Part shown: piece by piece, positions 4,835-6,006 of the stretch
Layout: the number at the start of each line of letters is the position of its first letter
Numbering within the stretch: position 1 is the first letter of the stretch
Origin: Clostridioides sp.
Lineage (GTDB): Bacteria; Bacillota; Clostridia; Peptostreptococcales; Peptostreptococcaceae
DNA length: 6,006 nt
Reading direction: 5' to 3'
Assembly (NCBI GenBank): GCA_031272305.1
Contig: JAISUA010000133.1
Coordinates: 1-6,006, forward strand
Position numbers and translations under genes: made by a program
The notes under the pieces: model-generated
What the model was told of the DNA's origin: nothing
The model's database searches: none
What the model saw: only the letters and a program-made list of their open reading frames with translations

Positions 4835-6006
4835 TTGATTAAAAACAGATATATAAATGTTATTTGTATTTTTATCGTCATTGTTACGCTTTCTGTTTCT
4901 GTTTTGTTTATGTATAGTCCGAATTTTGGTGTTGTAAAATCACAAAAAACTCCTGAGTATGCGACGTTATTTTCAACAGATAAAGTTCATGAAATAGATA
5001 TACAAATTAATGAGTCAACATGGAATGATATGTTAGAGAATGCTATTAATGAAGAATATGTACAAGCAAATGTTGTTATAGATGGACAAACTGTAAGTGG
5101 TATTGGAATCAGACCTAAGGGAAATTCCTCTCTTTCAACTATTGTAAGATCAGATTCAGACAGATATAGTTTTAAAGTTGAGTTTGACCATTATTCAAAT
5201 AAAATCAATTATAAAGGTTTAGATATGCTTGTATTAAATAACATTTCTCAAGATAATACCTATATGAAAGATTATGTTTGTTATCAAATGATGAATGAAA
5301 TGGGTGCTATTGCTCCTTTATCAAGTTTTATCAATGTCAAAGTGAATGGTGAAGATTGGGGTCTATATTTGGCAGCAGAGGGAATAGGAGAATCATTTGC
5401 ACAACGTGTTTATGGAAATAATTTTGGTGAGATTTACAAACCTGATACAGATGAAATGGGTGCAGAAAAAATAGGTAATCAAGTAAATAATATAGATGCA
5501 GAAAAAATAGGTAATCAAGCGAATAATAAAGAATCAACAATTAATAAGCCAGATGTAGATGGTCAACAGCCAGCGAATATCGAAGGTGGAATGCCTGATA
5601 TGAGTAAATTTGTAGATGAAAATGGAAAAGTTGATATGCAAAAGGCTATGGAAGCTGCACAAAACGGCGGACTTGGAAAAGATATGAAGGAAATGGCGAC
5701 AGGTGGTGCAAGAGGTGGTTTTGGAGGTAGAAATAGCAGTGTTACATCATTAGTTTATGTAGATGATGATAGTGATAGTTATTCAGCTATATTTGATAAT
5801 GCAGTATTTAATACATCTAATGCTGATAAAAAACGATTGATTACAGCTATAAAAAAATTGAATGAAAGAGAAGATATTGAAAATGTAGTAGATGTCGATG
5901 AAGTTATAAGATATTTTGTAGTTCACAACTTTGTATTAAATTCAGATAGCTACACAGGAAGTATTATTCATAACTATTATCTTTCAGAAAAAGACGGACA
6001 ACTTTC
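4835..6006 (+). CDS. CotH-family atypical protein kinase, membrane-anchored, partial (3' end outside window)
   Basis: The first 390 codons are present and open at the right edge. Residues about 7-25 form a hydrophobic signal/anchor after a short basic start (IKNRY), so the enzyme should act outside the membrane. CotH proteins, first known from Bacillus spore coats, are atypical kinases that phosphorylate proteins on Ser. Family blocks include EIDIQINESTWNDML (50-64), GIRPKGNSSLS, FKVEFDHY, GLDMLVLNN, NTYMKDYVCYQMMNEMG and VNGEDWGLYL. The catalytic region RYFVVHNFVLNSDSYTG ... HNYYL has D371 and N380 as likely catalytic and metal residues. The middle contains an insertion with two 12-residue repeats (210-233) followed by a Gly/Met-rich stretch (about 246-305, ending GGARGGFGGRN) that is likely disordered. 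The gene is 37 bp after DUF4956 and in the same operon. Substrate and phosphate donor outside the cell are unknown. Confidence 0.9.
   Translation, partial: MIKNRYINVICIFIVIVTLSVSVLFMYSPNFGVVKSQKTPEYATLFSTDKVHEIDIQINESTWNDMLENAINEEYVQANVVIDGQTVSGIGIRPKGNSSLSTIVRSDSDRYSFKVEFDHYSNKINYKGLDMLVLNNISQDNTYMKDYVCYQMMNEMGAIAPLSSFINVKVNGEDWGLYLAAEGIGESFAQRVYGNNFGEIYKPDTDEMGAEKIGNQVNNIDAEKIGNQANNKESTINKPDVDGQQPANIEGGMPDMSKFVDENGKVDMQKAMEAAQNGGLGKDMKEMATGGARGGFGGRNSSVTSLVYVDDDSDSYSAIFDNAVFNTSNADKKRLITAIKKLNEREDIENVVDVDEVIRYFVVHNFVLNSDSYTGSIIHNYYLSEKDGQL
5462..5533 (+). repeat. Two in-frame 36-bp tandem repeats in the CotH gene
   Basis: Units 5462-5497 and 5498-5533 encode AEKIGNQVNNID and AEKIGNQANNKE. 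The first 22 bp of the two units are identical, which suggests a recent duplication. They sit in a loop insertion of the kinase domain, just before the Gly/Met-rich stretch. Confidence 0.9.

Overview
The window is AT-rich (about 70% A+T by eye). It has strong AAGGAGG-type ribosome sites, a TTG start, and gene families typical of low-GC Firmicutes. The OmpR-type regulator/kinase pair and the VTC / DUF4956 / CotH trio point to the Clostridia, most likely a Lachnospiraceae-like bacterium; this placement is an inference from gene content and style. All six genes lie on the + strand and the last one runs off the right edge.

Layout: (1) 34-780 encodes a DNA N4-cytosine/N6-adenine methyltransferase with no visible restriction partner, closed by a long perfect AT-rich hairpin (844-893). 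(2) 894-1066 is a structured leader. It holds two near-identical ~37-bp direct repeats, a perfect 12-bp hairpin between them, and a 9-nt segment complementary to both repeats. (3) 1067-1744 and 1737/1752-3224 encode an OmpR-family response regulator and its membrane histidine kinase with overlapping or abutting ends. The kinase sensor domain carries three tandem 17-residue Asn-rich repeats. (4) 3241-3280 is a terminator-like hairpin made from a 17-bp tandem duplication, followed by a ~150-bp leader. (5) 3430-4104 encodes a VTC-type polyphosphate-polymerase-domain protein, 4126-4797 a DUF4956 membrane protein, and 4835-6006+ the first 390 codons of a membrane-anchored CotH-family kinase. The kinase gene starts at TTG and is still open at the window edge.

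Working together: the most interesting part is regulator-kinase followed by VTC-DUF4956-CotH. The VTC domain is a cytosolic phosphate-polymer enzyme, DUF4956 is a small multi-pass membrane protein with a soluble tail, and CotH-family proteins are atypical kinases, here predicted to sit outside the membrane. A reasonable but unproven model is a signal-controlled envelope phosphorylation system in which the cytosolic enzyme and the membrane protein supply or control phosphate for the outer kinase. Both extracytoplasmic proteins (sensor and CotH) contain recently expanded, Asn-rich tandem repeats with a similar core, which is unusual for neighbouring but unrelated genes.
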